64,000 nucleotides of DNA, from NCBI GenBank assembly GCA_035935655.1, contig DASYWW010000039.1:89414-153413 (forward strand). The letters are read 5' to 3'. The notes under the pieces were generated by a model. That model made no database searches, was not told where the DNA came from, and saw only the letters and a program-made list of their open reading frames with translations. Of this stretch, positions 61,292 to 64,000 are shown piece by piece. The stretch comes from Candidatus Bathyarchaeia archaeon (GTDB taxonomy: Archaea > Thermoproteota > Bathyarchaeia > 40CM-2-53-6). A program made the translations under genes and the position numbers. How positions within the stretch are numbered: position 1 is the first letter of the stretch; every line of letters begins with the position of its first letter.

Positions 61292-61755
61292 GGTGGAAGA
61301 TTCGGAAGGTAATGTTTAGTTCAGTAAGGAACGACCATAGAACTCCACGCGAATTTTTCAACCAACTAAACTCTGAATTCCACTTTACCCTCGATGTATG
61401 CGCAGACTCATCAAACACGAAGGTTGGGAGGTTTCTAAGTGAACGTGAAAATGGTCTTCGTAAGTCCTGGACTAACGAGACATGTTGGATGAATCCTCCC
61501 TATGGAAGAGAGATTGGGAAATGGATCCGCAAAGCTTGGCACGAGAGCTCCGTAAGTAATGCTACAGTCGTATGTTTAGTGCCAGCTAGAACCGATACGA
61601 AATGGTTCTGGGATTATTGCGTTCGTGGTGAGATCAGATTCATCCAAGGCCGGTTGAGATTCGAGGGAGAGTCCAGCTCGGCCCCATTTCCATCGATGAT
61701 TGTGATCTTCAGACCAGAAGCAAATCGGGTCGAGGGATCGAGGCTAATCAGTTGA
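61288..61755 (+). CDS. Dam-type DNA N6-adenine methylase (phage family)
   Basis: A 155-residue enzyme of the phage N6-adenine methyltransferase family: DHRTPREFFNQLNSEFHFTL, DVCADSSNTK, CWMNPPYGREIGKWIRKA (NPPY catalytic motif) and CLVPARTDTKWFWDYCVRGE with GRLRFEGESSSAPFPSMIV. It methylates adenine in DNA. Family members are typical of viruses and plasmids. It ends overlapping the convergent methylase by 12 bases. Confidence 0.85.
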   Translation: MRWKIRKVMFSSVRNDHRTPREFFNQLNSEFHFTLDVCADSSNTKVGRFLSERENGLRKSWTNETCWMNPPYGREIGKWIRKAWHESSVSNATVVCLVPARTDTKWFWDYCVRGEIRFIQGRLRFEGESSSAPFPSMIVIFRPEANRVEGSRLIS

Positions 61756-63087
61756 TGAAGGTTTTCTAAGGTCAACTATCTTTTGGAAAATATCGATGTT
61801 GCTAACTAAGGGCGGGCTCTTGCCCATGAAATACCGTTCCTTCCAACCTTCGTCGTTGTACCTTGCTGCCCACTCGTCAAACTTTGTCGATGACTCCCAC
61901 ATGTGATGACGCTTGTAAAGCCACAAGGGGGTGAGGTTCAAAGAATCCTTCATCGTGCCTACGAACTGGCGTGCGCTTAGTACTTGGGTCCTCGCATCAA
62001 CCCCGAAAGTCTTCAAATCTCTACTCTGGAGGAGACCCTGGACGATTTTGTTTGCGAGCGCTTCAATGGATCCGTCTAGTGGTTTTACGCTGTCATCATA
62101 GAGAAGATGGACATCAATCTTGTCGTCCTTCTGCAAGACAAATGTGCTCGCTGGCCGAAATGCCGGTACCTCGGCGATTAGTTTCTGTGAGAGCGTTCTT
62201 GCGAACTTTAGCTTTTTCAGTTTCTCCAGTCGCTCCTCAATATCATCTGGAGAGAGAAGCATCTGCGCATTTTTCTCTTGATACCAGTGCCGTATGACGG
62301 GCATGAGTTGATCCCAGAAATTCCTCAGGTATTCTCCACTAACTTCGAAGCCAGTGAAATTTCGCTTCATGCAGTTTGCGACTGCCAAGGTCATGCCCGA
62401 TCCAGCAAAGGGATCTAGAACCATGTCATCTTCATCCGTTGAAAGAAGTAGGACCTGTTCAACCAGGTCAGGAGGAAAAGGACACTCATGCAGTTTTTGG
62501 TATTTGAAAATCGGCCATCGGCTCCAATTGCCTTGAGAGGGAATTAGAAACGACCAAATATCGGATGGTGCCTTCCCTGCAGACTTGTATCTTTCTGGCC
62601 ATTTTACCCACCACTGAGTGAGCTCATAGTTTCTGACTCTTTCGAGGTGACGTTTGAAGTTCTTTTTTTTAGAAAAGACTAGGATGTGTTCGTAGACCTT
62701 TCTGAGTCCGAGCCCCCTAATAACCGGCCTCGATTTGATCTTATCCCAAACAAGAACATCTTGAAGTATCCATCCACAGCTTCTGATCCATTCTGCCATT
62801 TCAAGTGGAAGAAGGGTCAATTTTCCCTTTATTCTCAGATTGTCAACAACTACCCACAGTGAGCCGGTATCCTTTGTGACTCTCAAAACGTCAGAGAAGA
62901 TGCGTGTCAAGTCACTCTTGTAGCTCTCGTAGGATTGGCCAAGCCCGATTTGGCGCGGATCTTTGTAATCTTTCAGGTCGTAGTAAGGAGGCGATGTTAG
63001 CGTAACGTCTACTGAGTTCTCATCCACATGCTGGAGAAGGGTTCTCGCATCTTGATTAAGCAGTCTGCCCCTTGCATTATTCGACAA
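61744..63087 (-). CDS. DNA N4/N6 methyltransferase
   Basis: A 447-residue enzyme. The catalytic motif VTLTSPPYYDLKDYKDP (SPPY) precedes the cofactor motif MVLDPFAGSGMTLAVANCM, an order seen in N4-cytosine or N6-adenine type enzymes of the beta class. A long C-terminal part (about 170 residues) is probably for target recognition or a partner. No restriction nuclease lies beside it within the window; the gene upstream is a DGQHR protein. Confidence 0.85.
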   Translation of the reverse strand: MSNNARGRLLNQDARTLLQHVDENSVDVTLTSPPYYDLKDYKDPRQIGLGQSYESYKSDLTRIFSDVLRVTKDTGSLWVVVDNLRIKGKLTLLPLEMAEWIRSCGWILQDVLVWDKIKSRPVIRGLGLRKVYEHILVFSKKKNFKRHLERVRNYELTQWWVKWPERYKSAGKAPSDIWSFLIPSQGNWSRWPIFKYQKLHECPFPPDLVEQVLLLSTDEDDMVLDPFAGSGMTLAVANCMKRNFTGFEVSGEYLRNFWDQLMPVIRHWYQEKNAQMLLSPDDIEERLEKLKKLKFARTLSQKLIAEVPAFRPASTFVLQKDDKIDVHLLYDDSVKPLDGSIEALANKIVQGLLQSRDLKTFGVDARTQVLSARQFVGTMKDSLNLTPLWLYKRHHMWESSTKFDEWAARYNDEGWKERYFMGKSPPLVSNIDIFQKIVDLRKPSSTD

Positions 63088-63101
63088 TCGCAGCCTGCTA
63101 A

Positions 63102-64000
63102 CTACCTCACACTTAATGATGCATTTGGAAGCTTTTGAATGTATTTTTCTGCTAGTCTGCTAAACCCCGCAGCTCCAGCATAGGCCCCAGCAGCTTGCCT
63201 CGTCCAATCTTCCGAATCAATTCCAGTACTCAGCAGTGCCTCTAGGAAAGTTGGCTGAGAGAGACTGTCCTTGCGCAGGCACAAGTCAAAGATGTGAGGA
63301 AAGACAATGTTCATAGTGTAAGCCCCGACTGTTCTCTGAATGAGATATCTACGTGGATCCGCAAAAGAGTCCGGAATCAAGTCCCTTATGGCATTCCAAT
63401 AGTTAGTTATGACCGCCGTTGCTTGTTTTGGATCAGACCGTCTGATTGATGGAACTCTTACAGCGGGCAATAAAGATCTATGAAATGATAGTTCAGTTAT
63501 TGTATGGGTCTTTAGTCTCGGCTCGTTTGTGAGCCTTATTCTCCTAAACCAGCACGAACTTCGGTCCAGAGACAGACGGTCAGTCACCTTTATTGCGAGG
63601 ACGTCGTCTCGGCCTCGTGGCCTACCATTTCTCTCTCCAGACACCAAATATCTAAGAACCAAGTCGACGGCGACTCCTTTCTGCCGATCATTTATCACGA
63701 AGAAGTGCTCCATCTCCGACTCTCTAGTCTGCCCGTTCAGAATAACAACCGGAACCGAATAGCCTCGCATTTCTTCGTCTTTTTCGGCCGCAAGTTCGAG
63801 CCCTGCTATTCTATGCTGGCCATCTACGAGCCAAAGCTTGCTTTTGATTCTGAGTCTCCCGGCACCTCCCTCAGTCTCAGTGAAACTTAGTCCATCTGGC
63901 TTTCTACAATTCATCACGACCGCTGCCGGGAGAGTACCGGGGCGCTCGTCTTGAACGTATTTTCTGACCTGTCGAGCACGTGAGTCATCCAAGGATCTCT
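63102..64000 (-). CDS. DGQHR-domain protein (DndB-like), start outside window
   Basis: The frame is open to the window edge, so the N-terminus is beyond 64000 (TTG 63992 is the first start seen). It has the signature KLWLVDGQHRIAGLELAAEK and a conserved RLTNEPRLKTHT-x-ITELS half, as in DndB and related DGQHR proteins, which regulate DNA phosphorothioation genes or act in other modification systems. It lies 14 bases before the methylase gene in the same operon. Confidence 0.75.
   Translation of the reverse strand, partial: RSLDDSRARQVRKYVQDERPGTLPAAVVMNCRKPDGLSFTETEGGAGRLRIKSKLWLVDGQHRIAGLELAAEKDEEMRGYSVPVVILNGQTRESEMEHFFVINDRQKGVAVDLVLRYLVSGERNGRPRGRDDVLAIKVTDRLSLDRSSCWFRRIRLTNEPRLKTHTITELSFHRSLLPAVRVPSIRRSDPKQATAVITNYWNAIRDLIPDSFADPRRYLIQRTVGAYTMNIVFPHIFDLCLRKDSLSQPTFLEALLSTGIDSEDWTRQAAGAYAGAAGFSRLAEKYIQKLPNASLSVR

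Noticed and set aside
1..64000. CRISPR arrays, rRNA genes and complete insertion sequences
   Set aside because: No regularly spaced short repeats, no rRNA signatures and no transposase-like frames with terminal inverted repeats were seen on either strand.

Overview
The window is archaeal, most likely from the TACK/Thermoproteota side (a Nitrososphaeria- or Bathyarchaeia-like lineage is my guess, not proven). Evidence: ribosomal protein L37e, RadA plus a RadA paralogue, a PolB2-type family B DNA polymerase, ThiL, an AcuC/HDAC-type deacetylase, tRNA genes with archaeal bulge-helix-bulge introns (three in one tRNA-Ala), frequent TTG/GTG starts, TATA boxes about 25-30 bases ahead of leaderless starts, and an SSV-type tRNA integrase.

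Layout. 1-12.7 kb: metallopeptidase-like and TPR proteins, an acetyltransferase, several secreted membrane-anchored proteins, a cupredoxin, an S9 peptidase, a degenerate M48-like protein and a sialidase/BNR-type secreted protein. 12.9-18.1 kb: accessory island with VapBC, a RusA-like protein, an orphan HsdR C-terminus, a PD-(D/E)XK-like protein, a NERD protein and three translationally coupled small genes. 18.2-36 kb: secreted beta-propeller protein, a split alpha/beta hydrolase, a second VapBC, a MerB-like protein, a minus-strand operon with Ta0938-like and zinc-finger/TENA-like proteins, a nucleotidyltransferase/winged-helix pair, DUF885, methyltransferase, SDR, LLM oxidoreductase and APC permease genes. 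36-47.6 kb: core-like block with FMN reductase, PolB2, RadA and paralogue, ornithine cyclodeaminase family, tRNA-Ala, aldehyde dehydrogenase, AcuC-type deacetylase and L37e.

47.85-53.5 kb is an integrated element of about 5.6 kb, bounded by a 44-bp direct repeat of the 3' half of tRNA-Val(GAC). Its tyrosine integrase is split across the two ends, as in SSV-type elements, and it carries a C2H2 finger protein, membrane proteins, a secreted PQQ-type propeller and a nuclease-like gene with an in-frame amber codon. 53.6-57.1 kb returns to chromosomal genes (secreted protein, tRNA-Arg with a 13-nt intron, flippase, ThiL). 57.2-64 kb is a second accessory block that resembles a provirus or defence cassette: many small membrane and zinc-binding proteins, a duplicated Cys/His-knuckle gene, a Dam-type methylase, an N4/N6 methylase and a DGQHR (DndB-like) protein that runs off the window.

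Several genes listed here are short or lack an ATG/GTG/TTG start and were found by hand-reading frames and start/stop overlaps; these are marked with lower confidence.
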